NCBI GenBank assembly: GCA_029959085.1
Contig: JARWIR010000027.1
Span: 3,038,001 to 3,102,000, forward strand
Reading direction: 5' to 3'
DNA length: 64,000 nt
From: Nemophila menziesii
Lineage: Eukaryota; Streptophyta; Magnoliopsida; Boraginales; Hydrophyllaceae
Made by a program: the position numbers and the translations under genes. The notes under the pieces were generated by a model. That model saw nothing but the letters and a program-made list of their open reading frames with translations, searched no databases and was not told where the DNA came from. Shown here piece after piece: positions 11,022 through 20,567 of this stretch; within the stretch, counting starts at the first letter, position 1; each line of letters begins with the position of its first letter.

Positions 11022-11515
11022 GTCCAGTTTAGTGTGTACCGAAGAAAGGAGGAATGACAACAGTTCTTAATGATAAAAATGAAGCAATTCCTTCAAGAAC
11101 GGTAGTTGAATGGAGAGTTTGCATGGATTACAGAAAGCTGAACAAAGCCACCAGAAAAGATCATTTTCCTTTGCCCTTCATTGATTAAATGCTAGATAAA
11201 TTAGCTGGAAGAGAATATTACTGTTTCTTGGATGGTTATTCTGGGTATAATCAAATTTACGTGGCTCCGGAAGATCAACATAAAACAACATTTACATGCC
11301 CCTTTGGTACTTTTGCATATCGCAGAATGCCATTTGGGTTGTGTAATGATCCTGCTACCTTTCAAAGATGTATGATGGCCATCTTCTGGGATATGATCGA
11401 TAATTTTCTTGAAGTGTTTATGGACGATTTCTCCGTGTTTGGTGATGATTTTGATAAATGTTTAGATAACTTGGAAAAAGTGTTAATCAGATGCAAAGAA
11501 ACAGATTTTCTTTAA
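11022..11515 (+). pseudogene. pol: pol part 2 of element C: reverse transcriptase core
   Basis: RT motifs can be read through two stops that look like C-to-T changes in Gln codons: TAG at 11030-11032 (before CVPKKGG) and TAA at 11186-11188 (before MLDKLAG). Visible motifs are CMDYRKLN, FLDGYSGYNQI, FRRMPFGL-type (YRRMPFGLCNDPATFQRCM) and the catalytic FMDD at 11417-11428. A 1-nt indel near 11510 changes frame at the [10 protein letters not shown] segment, which continues in the next segment. Ty3-type RT is certain; it is inactive as encoded. Confidence 0.9.
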
Positions 11516-13602
11516 ACTGGGAGAAGTGTCATTTCATGGTTCGCGAAGGTATTGTTCTGGGTCACAAATTTTCGAGTGATGGATTAGATGTTGATAGAGC
11601 AAAGATAGAGGTTATCAAAACTCTTCCCCCTCATGTTTCTGTAAAAGGGGTAAGAAGTTTTCTTGGCCATGCTGGCTTTTATAGGCGATTTATTAAAGAC
11701 TTTTCTAAAATTGCTAAACCGTTATGCAACTTACTTGAAAAGGATTCCAAATTCCTTTTTGATGAAGCTTGTTTAGCGGCCTTCAAAGCAATCAAAGAAA
11801 AGCTTATTTCTGCTCCTATAGTATTACCTCCAGATTGGAATTTACCGTTTGAGGTTATGTGTGATGCGAGTAATTTGTGTATGGAAGCTCTATTAGGACA
11901 AAGAAAAGAGAAAGTTTTTCATTCGATTTATTATGCTAGTAAAACTTTTAATGGTGCTCAAGTTAATTATACAGTTACAGAAAAGGAGTTGCTAGCAGTT
12001 GTGTATTCATTCGATAAATTTCGCTCTTATCTTCTTGGAGCGAAAGTTATTGTTTATACAGATCATTCAGCGATTCGATATCTTATGGAGAAGAAGGATG
12101 CTAAACCAAGGTTAATCAGATGGGTTTTATTGCTTCAAGAGTTTGATTTAGAGATCAAGGATAGAAAAGGGTGTGAGAATCAGGTTGCAGATCACCTATC
12201 GCGGTTAGAAGGTTCAGAAATGAATAGTGGTACTGAAGCTGTTAGAGAAGAATTTCCTGATGAGAGTTTATTCGTTGTTCGTGACTATGAAGCTCCTTGG
12301 TATGCGGATATTGCGAATTTAGTGGTAAGTGGTTCTTTCCCTGAAGGTTCAACTTATCAAGAGAGAAAGAGATTAGCTCAGCGTGCAAGACAATTCTTTT
12401 GGGAGGATCCGTTCCTCTACACAATGTGTGCTGATCAAATGGTAAGAAGATGTGTAGCCAAGGAAGAAATTGAGGCGATTATAGATGGGTGTCACGATTC
12501 ACCTTATGGTGGACATTTTAAAGGAGATCGAACTGCTGCTAAGGTATTACAATCTGGTTTTTATTGGCCTTCTATTATAAAAGATTGTCATGAATATGCT
12601 AAAAGATGTGAAAGATGTCAATTTACCGGAAACATATCCAAGAGGGATGAGATGCCACATAATAATGTGTTAGAAGTTGAAATATTCGATGTTTGGGGTA
12701 TAGACTTTATGGGTCCTTTCGTTCCTTCAAATGGTAACCTCTACATCTTATTAGCTGTTGATTACGTGTCTAAATTGGTAGAAGCTGTGGCTTTACCAAC
12801 CAATGATTTACGAGTGGTGATTAAGTTCTTGAAATCGCATATTTTCACTAGACATGGCACTCCGAGGGTAATTATTAGCGATGGAGGTACTCATTTCGTT
12901 AATAAGTATTTGAAGACAGTCTTAGAGAAATATGGGGTGAGACATCGTGTATCTACTGCTTATCATCCACAAGCCAATGGTCAAGCCGAAGTCTCAAATC
13001 GTGAGGTAAAATTTATTTTAGAGAAAACCGTTGGTCCTACTAGAAAAGATTGGGCAATGAAATTAGATTATGCACTATGGGCCTATCGTACTGCGTTCAA
13101 AACTCCAGTTGGTGCTTCTCCGTATCGAATGGTATATGGGAAGGCTTGTCACTTACCTCTAGAGCTTGAGATGGGTGCATATTGGGCTATTGCGAAGTTA
13201 AACTTAGATCCTACTCTAGCTGGTCAGAATCGAATGATGAAACTTAATGAGCTTGATGAGTTCCGATTACATGCTTATGAAAATGCTAAACTTTACAAAA
13301 AAAATACCAAGAGATGGCATGATAATCGGATTCGAGAGAAGAACTTTGTAGTGGGACAAAGAGTGTTGAAATATAATTCAAAGTTCAGTAATTATCCGGG
13401 GAAATTAAGGTCGAAGTGGTCGGGTCCTTACATTGTAACCAAGGTTACACCTCATGGAGCTATAGAGATAGAACATCCACTTGAAAACCGTACATTCATG
13501 GTGAACGGTCATCGTTTAGAGATATATCATGGAGGTGAAGATACTGATCGTGCAAAAGACCCACATCCCGGAGAGGTCATGTACCTCCTCGAAGCTCCTT
13601 AG
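11491..13602 (+). CDS. pol: pol part 3 of element C: RT thumb, RNase H, integrase
   Basis: A 703-codon open segment. RNase H: catalytic D125 (CDAS), E164 (TEKE), D191 (YTDHSA) and D234 (VADHLSR). Integrase: HHCC zinc domain with H335, H342, C373 and C376; the DD35E core with D405 (GIDFMGPF), D464 (ISDGG) and E500 (GQAEVSNRE), 35 residues separating the last two; C-terminal GPY/F module around W643 ([11 protein letters not shown]). All catalytic residues of both enzymes are present. The segment is not independently translated, because the frame upstream is shifted; it is the surviving 3' half of the polyprotein. Integrase inserts the cDNA and would account for the 5-bp ATTCC duplication. Confidence 0.9.
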   Translation: MQRNRFSLNWEKCHFMVREGIVLGHKFSSDGLDVDRAKIEVIKTLPPHVSVKGVRSFLGHAGFYRRFIKDFSKIAKPLCNLLEKDSKFLFDEACLAAFKAIKEKLISAPIVLPPDWNLPFEVMCDASNLCMEALLGQRKEKVFHSIYYASKTFNGAQVNYTVTEKELLAVVYSFDKFRSYLLGAKVIVYTDHSAIRYLMEKKDAKPRLIRWVLLLQEFDLEIKDRKGCENQVADHLSRLEGSEMNSGTEAVREEFPDESLFVVRDYEAPWYADIANLVVSGSFPEGSTYQERKRLAQRARQFFWEDPFLYTMCADQMVRRCVAKEEIEAIIDGCHDSPYGGHFKGDRTAAKVLQSGFYWPSIIKDCHEYAKRCERCQFTGNISKRDEMPHNNVLEVEIFDVWGIDFMGPFVPSNGNLYILLAVDYVSKLVEAVALPTNDLRVVIKFLKSHIFTRHGTPRVIISDGGTHFVNKYLKTVLEKYGVRHRVSTAYHPQANGQAEVSNREVKFILEKTVGPTRKDWAMKLDYALWAYRTAFKTPVGASPYRMVYGKACHLPLELEMGAYWAIAKLNLDPTLAGQNRMMKLNELDEFRLHAYENAKLYKKNTKRWHDNRIREKNFVVGQRVLKYNSKFSNYPGKLRSKWSGPYIVTKVTPHGAIEIEHPLENRTFMVNGHRLEIYHGGEDTDRAKDPHPGEVMYLLEAP

Positions 13603-13781
13603 AAGCACGAGGTAACCGGTCGAGCTTAACGACGTTAAACAAAAGCCAATTTCTTGTATATTAGTTTAAGTATTTCAATTTTCGTAGTATAAATTAGTTT
13701 AATTTTCGTGAATTTAGTGTTTATTTTTAAGAAATGAGGAAGGGTGTTTGTTTTTGATGATTTCAGGGGTATAATGTTCAT

Positions 13782-13793
13782 GAGTTTGGGGTC
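13782..13793 (+). other. PPT-like internal motif 1, element C
   Basis: GAGTTTGGGGTC, just before the GC-rich tandem repeats. First of four internal copies of a motif that resembles the true PPT at 17400; the others are at 14603, 16049 and 16598. Confidence 0.45.
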
Positions 13794-13832
13794 AAAACGA
13801 TGAGAAAAACGAAAAATTTTGGAGTCCACAGC

Positions 13833-14236
13833 AGGTTTGACCGGCTAGCCGGCGAGCTGGCCGGTTCTGAAGGACCCCAACTCTCTGACCACTATGTCAG
13901 CAATGACGCAGCGTTGCTGCGTCACGATTTGCGCCAGCGAGAATCCGCCGGCATGCCGGTCAGCTGACCGGCTAGCCGGCCATAGAGGAAGAAAGTTTCT
14001 GGTCCTTGCGTCAGCAACGATGCAAGGTTGCTGCGTCTCGAAATGCGCCATCGACATGCCACCGGCATGCCGGCTAATCTGCCGGCTAGCCGGCCAAGGA
14101 GAACGAAGTCTCTGATCACTGCGTCAGCAATGACGCAAGGTGCTGGCGTCTGAGGTAAAAAAAAATCGAATTTAGTAAGTTTTTTGCCGCCCTCGCGACC
14201 GGCATGCCGGCGAATCCGCCGGCTAGCCGGTGCACT
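13833..14236 (+). repeat. GC-rich tandem repeats with palindromic cores (~114-bp unit), element C
   Basis: About 3.5 copies of a diverged unit. The common GTCAGCAA segment recurs at 13896, 14010 and 14123 (spacing 114 and 113). Each unit carries the palindromes CCGGCATGCCGG and CCGGCTAGCCGG and a GACGCA/TGCGTC inverted pair. The block is far richer in G+C than its surroundings and lies between the end of pol and ORF2. Long open frames on both strands here are a by-product of composition. Confidence 0.85.
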
Positions 14237-14621
14237 GTTGCGAGAGGCGGTTTTGAGCTTATTAAACCTAGTTTTTTGCCTCCTTTTCAAGCCAACCTTT
14301 TATTCCGATTCCTTGCCTCCACCGACTCCGAAAATCGTCAACAAACAACTATAAAATCATCAAATCAAACCTTCTTTCATCACAAAAACACACAATCAAC
14401 TCATATCTTCTCCAAAACATCATCAAATTTCACCTTTTCTCCATAAATTCCATCTTCCTAACTTTGAAATTAAACCCAATTCTTCCACACTTCCCTTCAA
14501 TTAACCTTAACCCATCTCATATTCCACTGTATTCTTCAAGTTTTAAGCCTCAACCATCAAATTTCAAAGCTTTTCTCTAGCTTTTTCTCTATTTGAGGTT
14601 TTGAGTTTGGGGTAAAAAGAA

Positions 14622-15956
14622 ATGACTAACAGAACTGCTTCCATGTGTAACTATCGAAGAAACATACCAAGAAACAGGAACGCTGTTGGAGCTAGCCCAG
14701 ACCAAGCAATTGAGATTCCGGATTCGCGATCCAAAAAGACTGAACAAATCCCAGTTGCTCCGAAAAGAAAGGTACATCCAAGTAAGGCTAATCCAAAAAA
14801 GAGTAGGTTAATTGATGAAAGTGATGAAGAGAGTGAAGAAGAGTTGGAAGAAGAGATTGAGGAAGAAATAGAACAAGAAGTTCCCGAAGAACCCGTGCAA
14901 CAACAGAAACCTCCGCGTAGGAAAACATGGGCTCAAAAGCCTAAAAGAGTCTTCATCCCATGGGATACTCAGGTTCGTGATAGAATTCAATTTTTGAAGT
15001 TTGGTGAGGAGATGAATCTTCCAAAGGGTATTATGACTAGTGCTTATACAGATTATGGTATTACTTGTGACAAATTGGGTTGGAAAGAATTGAGAGAAAG
15101 GAAGCTTGAGTATATTCCTACCTTAGTGCGAGATTTTTATGAAGGAATCGCCTTCTCCAAAGAAGCAGTTATTATTCGCAAAAAGGTAGTTCCTTTCTCC
15201 GTTGAGCTTATTCGTAAATCGTTGAATTTACCCGAATTTTCCGGAATATGTCCTTTCCAAGAATCTCTTAATGAACCTTCTTTTGATTATGAATCCCTTT
15301 GGGGAAAAGTGCTTGTTGATGGGTCCCGACCAATTCCCGAAGGAGAGAGATATCCTGGACAGATGTATAGTAGTAATTGTCTACCATGTGCTAAGGTATG
15401 GTCCCGTTTCATAATCCCTACCTTCTTCGGAAATAAACATATATCGGAAGTGAAGAAGGAGCATCTTTTGTTCATTAAATGTATTATTGAGGAGAAACCT
15501 ATGGATGTTGCTCGTGTGATATATGATACCATCATGGAATTTGCTAGAATTCCTACTTCACAACAAAATCTCAAATTTCCTTGTACCATCACTACTTTGT
15601 GCTTAAACGCAAAAGTTCCGCGTAAAGACGCAGAGATTGATCGTGTTGTAGTTGGTGAGAGTATGGGTATAGCTTTGGTTCAGAATATTCATGATGAAGT
15701 GTTAAGAGCAGTAAGAACTCCTAGAGCTCCTCCAAAGAAGAAGATGCATACCGCTAATGAGTTGGAAGCGAAAGTGAAGGTGTTAGAAGAAAATCAAGGG
15801 AAGATGATTGCGTCTTTGGGAAACGTTACAAAAGAGTTAGAACTTCTCCGAAACATGTTAATGGGGGTGAGCACAATTCAACATGCCACCTTTGGTTTAC
15901 TTACGCAAGAGAAAGTTCATGGACGCAACACCGATAACCAGCCACGCGCTGGTTGA
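14622..15956 (+). CDS. ORF2 of element C: Athila env-position protein (putative plant transposon protein domain)
   Basis: An intact 444-codon ORF starting MTNRTASMCNY. Residues 1-65 are basic and polar; about 66-95 form a strongly acidic Glu/Asp run; about 125-330 match what I recognise as the 'putative plant transposon protein' region of Athila-type ORFs (GWKELRERKLEYIPTLVRDF, IRKKVVPFSVELIRKSLNLP, LPCAKVWSRFIIPT, FIKCIIEEKPMDVARVIYDT). The C-terminus (about 375-415) is a predicted coiled coil (ANELEAKVKVLEENQGK). I see no signal peptide and no membrane segment, so despite its env position it does not look like an envelope protein. A decayed homologue with the same N-terminal start lies in element B. 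Function unknown. It is the only undamaged full gene in the element. Confidence 0.8.
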   Translation: MTNRTASMCNYRRNIPRNRNAVGASPDQAIEIPDSRSKKTEQIPVAPKRKVHPSKANPKKSRLIDESDEESEEELEEEIEEEIEQEVPEEPVQQQKPPRRKTWAQKPKRVFIPWDTQVRDRIQFLKFGEEMNLPKGIMTSAYTDYGITCDKLGWKELRERKLEYIPTLVRDFYEGIAFSKEAVIIRKKVVPFSVELIRKSLNLPEFSGICPFQESLNEPSFDYESLWGKVLVDGSRPIPEGERYPGQMYSSNCLPCAKVWSRFIIPTFFGNKHISEVKKEHLLFIKCIIEEKPMDVARVIYDTIMEFARIPTSQQNLKFPCTITTLCLNAKVPRKDAEIDRVVVGESMGIALVQNIHDEVLRAVRTPRAPPKKKMHTANELEAKVKVLEENQGKMIASLGNVTKELELLRNMLMGVSTIQHATFGLLTQEKVHGRNTDNQPRAG

Positions 15957-17395
15957 GATACGTTTTCTATCCCTTTTGCGTTTTAGTTAGTTTAGTTTAT
16001 TTTTATTGCGTTGAGTCTTTTCGAGTCGTGCGGACATGACTCATTTTTGAGTTTGGGGTGGGGTTCGTTGCCTCATCCCAGTTTTTATGTGTTATATGTT
16101 TTATTTGCTTTCAATAAAATAATTTTCGGAGTTGCGTTTGACTATAGAATATTCTAAATGTCCCTTTAAGCATAATTTTGATAAATCAATGATAGTAAAT
16201 AGTGGAATTTAGGGAATAATATAAAACGCACTTAAAATTGCATGCGAACATAGGTAATTGATAGGAAAAATTAATGAACAATGCAAATGAAGTAAGCTTG
16301 TACTTAAGGAATATGTTTGGTGTGTAGAACGTGAAATCCTAATTAGTAGAGAACCCACCTAGATATGAACTAAAGACAAGCTATGTACTTAGGAAAATGA
16401 TAGGGGCAGTTCTTTGTTAGCCATTTGAAGCCTTTTAGCTTGCTATCCCTTATTATAATTTTATTCGTCTTAGCCCAAGTTTGAGCCTTAAGCCTTTTCT
16501 TTTTGTAGCCACGATATAAGCCTATTATCCTTTAGATTATTAGGCATGACCAAATGACCCGCACTTGAATCACAACCCTGAGACTTGTCTCGAGCTTGAG
16601 TTTGGGGTGGAGGGTCCACATTTGGGAAATTTACATTGGGAAGGGATTATTATGTGTTTGTATTGAGGCACAAAAATAAAAGATGATATTATTATTTGTA
16701 ACCCTTTGCCGCGATTTGAAAAAGAAAAAAAAAAAAATAAATAAATAAATAAATCTATAAGAGACATGACCTTTCACATCAAAATGATGGTCATGGGTAT
16801 CTTGTATAAATAAAAAGAAAGAAAGAATAAAATAAACCGGCAAAGTGGAATATGTTTAGAAAATCATCTTAGATTTATTTGGGTTGACATTGGGGACGCA
16901 ACATTAATGCGTCAAATGGGTGAGTGAGAACATTTTTTAGCGTAAACTCAAGCTCGAGGGCATTGTTGATGGCAAGTAAGGAGAGAGCCAAAAGCTCACT
17001 TCAAATTTACCAAATATACATCCACACCGTCCTTAAGCCATTATTAAAACCGTAAAGACCTCGTGATTCCTAAGTGCATAGTGAATTAATGATTATGTTG
17101 ATAGGTAATATATTAGGTGGAGCGTTCAAAGCAAGTTAGGATTAATGACCACCCTATAGCCATCATACAGATATGAGTACAAGTGTAACCTTCAAGCATT
17201 GCAACTTTAATTCTATGATTGACATTATTTATGTTCGATTTTGCATGATAATTGTATGTGTATATTAGTTCCTAGGGTTTTGCTATATGAGATTTATCTT
17301 AAGAATTGCTTTAGGTGTATTTGCTAGCTTCTATTTGTTCTTGCGTTTACTTCTACCCCTTGTTTTGTTTGTTTTGCTTTGTCGGGACGACAAAG
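15957..17395 (+). other. 3' non-coding region of element C
   Basis: About 1.4 kb without coding potential between ORF2 and the PPT. It holds two further GAGTTTGGGG motifs (16049-16063, 16598-16614), a small hairpin GAGTC...GACTC (16023-16042), an (AAAT)n-like run near 16731-16755, and a block near 16980-17060 that is clearly homologous to element B (22399-22470). Cross-family conservation of non-coding DNA suggests a cis function such as RNA packaging, export or priming. Confidence 0.6.
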
Positions 17396-17412
17396 GTTTG
17401 AGTTGGGGGTCT
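17396..17412 (+). other. Polypurine tract of element C
   Basis: GGTTTGAGTTGGGGGTC directly upstream of the 3' LTR (TGATGTCTCC at 17413). Position and G-run fit the plus-strand primer site. Confidence 0.7.
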
Positions 17413-18974
17413 TGATGTCTCCTTAATTGTTCTTATTTTCGACCCTTAGGAGACATCATTTTTGGTGTTTATTTGATTAATTTGATAGACTTTTGAGTTA
17501 AAAATGCAATAATCCGGAATTTCTATTTTATTTCTAGTATTTTCAATTTATTAACCTTTTGCGCGTAATATTGTGTATTTTAGTGGAAATTTTGTAGGTT
17601 TTGAATATTAGCTAGGAATGGAATCCGAGAATAGAGTCAAAGATCGTGGTATAGAGTCAAGACTTAAAGATAAATCCCGAAAGAAACTATTTTTAAAGCT
17701 GAAAATCTGTTTTCCAGGCCATAGATTGCTGATTTCGAGGTTCTTAAGAGATAATTTAGCCGCTGACCTTTGAAGAGAAAACATTCCTTATCGAGTTACG
17801 GAACTTTAGCAACTGGAATCAAGTCAATCGGAGTCATAACGAAGCGGGAAAAGCCGTTTTAGTGAAGGTGTATCAGCAGTTACGGGATTTTGGGCTTAGA
17901 ATTTGGGCTTGGACATTTAATTAGTGTTTTATTCTTAAGTCCAATCCCTAATCCGTTTTTACACTTATAAAAGGAGCCTTTGACTTCTATGTTCACAACA
18001 ATCCACATTCTACAAGATTAAACACCAGAGAGAAGCAACAGAAGGAAGAAAGAAGAGGCTGCAAGAGCTGGAGAGGGTCTGTATCTCCGTTCTCAGTCAT
18101 TCCTATTCCGGAAATAAGGTTCTTTTATCTTTAATTTTGTAAAACAATATGAATTCCATTTTATTTAATTTAGTTTTATTTTCAATTAATATGAGCTAAA
18201 CACATTTTAGCGCTTGAGAATGCTATATGGGTGATTCCAAATCGTATTGAATTTCATATGTTGAATTTGAGTTTCTGTTAAATTAAATTAGATTGTGTCT
18301 TTTACTCTTTTCGAAAGTGAGAATATTTACTGTTTTTAGAGTCATGAACTAGGAACAGGTATTAGTATCTAGGCAATTCCAATTAGTGGCAATTGGATCA
18401 TCCTGACGGAGGGTTTAGGTACAGAACCATTTATTCAATCTAGAATAGAAGCTATTGATTCTGACGAACTTAGCTAATTCTAGGGCCAATGAGGTAATTA
18501 AACTTAAACATCCAAAAGTGGATCATATTTACCCTGACGGGACTAGTGACACTCTAGGATAGCCTTATAGTCCACCCTGACGGGGGTATAAGGAATTTAG
18601 AATTCCGACCATTGTATTTGACCGATTTAACCCTTAAACAACATAGGTTACGAAATAGGATTAGGAAGACCCCTTGCGTTCTCAAGTGCTATCTTCTCAT
18701 ACTTGCGTTTCACATCATTTTACTTGCGTCTTAGCTTTTAATTAAAATTTCCATTTAGTCTTTTATCACTTAGCATTAAAACGAAAATCAAATCAATCAA
18801 TTTATCTTATTTTCTTTCATAAGTGCAATCACTCATTATTGGATAAGCATTGTGATTAACCAAACCGTCCCTGCGAACGATCCTAGATCATTATTACTAC
18901 TTGGGTCAACCGTACACTTGCGGTTGTGATTCGATTACATTTGTGTTTATTTTAGAACACACAAAAGACCACCA
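17413..18974 (+). repeat. 3' LTR of element C (1562 bp)
   Basis: TGATGTCTCC...GACCACCA, flanked on the right by ATTCC (18975-18979). It carries 23 bp absent from the 5' LTR near 17855-17877 and keeps the TATA box (17966-17974) and the terminal inverted repeat (17413-17423 / 17448-17458). Confidence 0.93.
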
Positions 18975-18979
18975 ATTCC
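18975..18979. repeat. Target-site duplication ATTCC (right)
   Basis: Matches 6325-6329. Confidence 0.9.
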
Positions 18980-20160
18980 CTATATTATGCAAAAATTACA
19001 ATGTAGGTCCATATATTTCTTTATCTTTAAAATATCTGCACTATAGGTCCCGCTATATGTTACACAAAAATTGCACTATATGATCATATAATATGCAAAA
19101 TTGAATCTTCTAAAAGTAAGTGCACTATTGGTTCCTATATAATGCAAGAATTGCACTGTAGGACCTTATATTATGAAAAATGTTATCTTGTAAAATAATT
19201 GCATTACATGTCCCTATATTAAGAAAAAAAAACCTAAAATGATTGTAGTAAAAGTTGAATTATAGATTTTTTTAGAAGTTTTGGGGACCAATGTAAATAT
19301 TCTAGATTCTAGGGGGCCATAAGGTATTTTTAGAAAAAGGTGAGGGATAATTGTTTTTTTTGCAATTTAAGTTCATATATTATACAAAAGTCACACTATT
19401 AAAAGATATTATGTCCATAAAGTATGCAAAAATTGCATTGTATCCCTAAAGTAAGCAAAATTGCACTACAGATCTCTAATATGTAGAATGCACTATAAGT
19501 CCCTGTATTTTCCAAAATAATCTGCATTATTTGATCAGTTGGATGAGAGGTTCTTATATTATGCAAAAATCAACTATTTGTCCCTAATGTATGCAAAAAT
19601 TGCACTATAGATCCCTATATTATGCATAATGTACTAGAGTTCCCTATATTTTACAAAACAATCTATATCATTTAATTAGCTGCACAGTAGGTCCCTATAG
19701 TATGCAAAAAAATCACACTATATATCCTTAAAGTACGGAAAAGGTGCACTATAGAGCACTATATTATGCAAAATGCATTACAGTCTCCTATATTATGCAA
19801 ATTGCACTATAGTTCCCTATAGTTTATAAAATAATATACATTACATAATTAGTTGCACAATAAGTCCCTAAATAATGCAAAAATGTTGTATTTTTTGAAA
19901 TAATTGCATTATAGGTCATTATATAAGGTAAACTGATGCACACTTTGATAGTTTTGTTTAGGGGATAGCGTTTTTGGAGTTAATTGCATAATAGTCGCTA
20001 TATTATGCAAAATCACATTACATGTCTTTTATATATGCAGAAAAATGCACTATACATACTTATTTTATGCAGAATGCACTATAGGTCCCAGTATATTTAA
20101 AAGCACTCTATATCATCAATTTAGTTACACATTAGGTCCCTATGTTATGCAAAAAAAAGG
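18980..20160. repeat. Degenerate A/T-rich minisatellite-like array
   Basis: About 1.2 kb made of imperfect repeats with a consensus near TTGCACTATAGGTCCCTATA followed by TTATGCAAAA, roughly 30 bp, sometimes with an extra ATAATNTGCATTA spacer giving longer units. Dozens of TATGCAAAA and CACTATAG/GTCCCTATA cores can be counted. Copies are strongly diverged. No coding potential. Confidence 0.8.
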
Positions 20161-20184
20161 ATTAAAGTTGCCTTATTGATTTTC

Positions 20185-20567
20185 CAAAATCTGCTCACCC
20201 ATATACTTCTTATATTTCCAAGAAATCCTCAATTCTTTATCTTAAAACGCAATAAAATCAATGTGTTGTGATAACTCTGTTTGAGAGCAATTGTCTAATA
20301 GTATTGTGTCTACGACATATGTGTCCATACTTACCGTTATACATCTAGTTTAGTGCCCTACCAATGGCACTCTGACTATCACAATGTATGCAGATAGCTG
20401 ACACAGGCTTTGCCCAATTAGTAATAACCTCTAAACAATTACTGAAGTCACTCTGATTCCTCGACATCTTTGTCTAAGGCTATAAATTAAGATTCCATAG
20501 TGGATTTGGCTATGCACGTTTGCATAATGGATTTCCAAGACACGTGTGCTCCTCCTAACATGCAGAC
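20185..20567 (-). pseudogene. Ty1/copia RNase H fragment
   Basis: The minus-strand translation, with stops and frame changes, gives the characteristic end of copia pol: SWKSIMQTCIAKSTMES, ICIHCDSQSAIGRA (the active-site CDSQSA segment), MYNGK and RRHNTIRQLLSN. Only the last part of RNase H survives. The fragment ends abruptly where element B's LTR begins (20568), a junction that looks like a deletion scar. Confidence 0.82.

Larger units (their letters stand above)
6330..18974 (+). mobile_element. Athila-type LTR retrotransposon C, complete (12.6 kb)
   Basis: Complete by structure: 5' LTR, tRNA-Asp primer site, gag, pol (PR-RT-RNase H-IN), GC-rich tandem repeats, an extra ORF in the env position, a long 3' non-coding region, PPT and 3' LTR, framed by ATTCC duplications. 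The order and the extra ORF after integrase fit the Athila lineage of Ty3 elements. Aligning the two LTRs by eye gives about 45 substitutions over about 1.54 kb (roughly 3 %), so the insertion is fairly young. gag and pol nevertheless carry several stops and frameshifts, so this copy is not autonomous now. It is the only element here that encodes RT and an integrase core. Confidence 0.93.

Noticed and set aside
13833..14236. CRISPR-like array
   Set aside because: Units are ~114 bp, diverged, with no short identical repeats or unique spacers, and lie inside a plant retrotransposon.
13845..14290. Open frames on both strands in the GC-rich repeat block of element C
   Set aside because: They follow from GC-rich tandem repeats; there is no domain, and frames on both strands repeat the same sequence.
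14622..15956. Retroviral-type envelope protein
   Set aside because: No signal peptide, fusion peptide or membrane span; the region matches the Athila plant transposon protein type.
16731..16760. Functional A/T-rich origin or matrix attachment site
   Set aside because: A short AAAT run alone gives no support.
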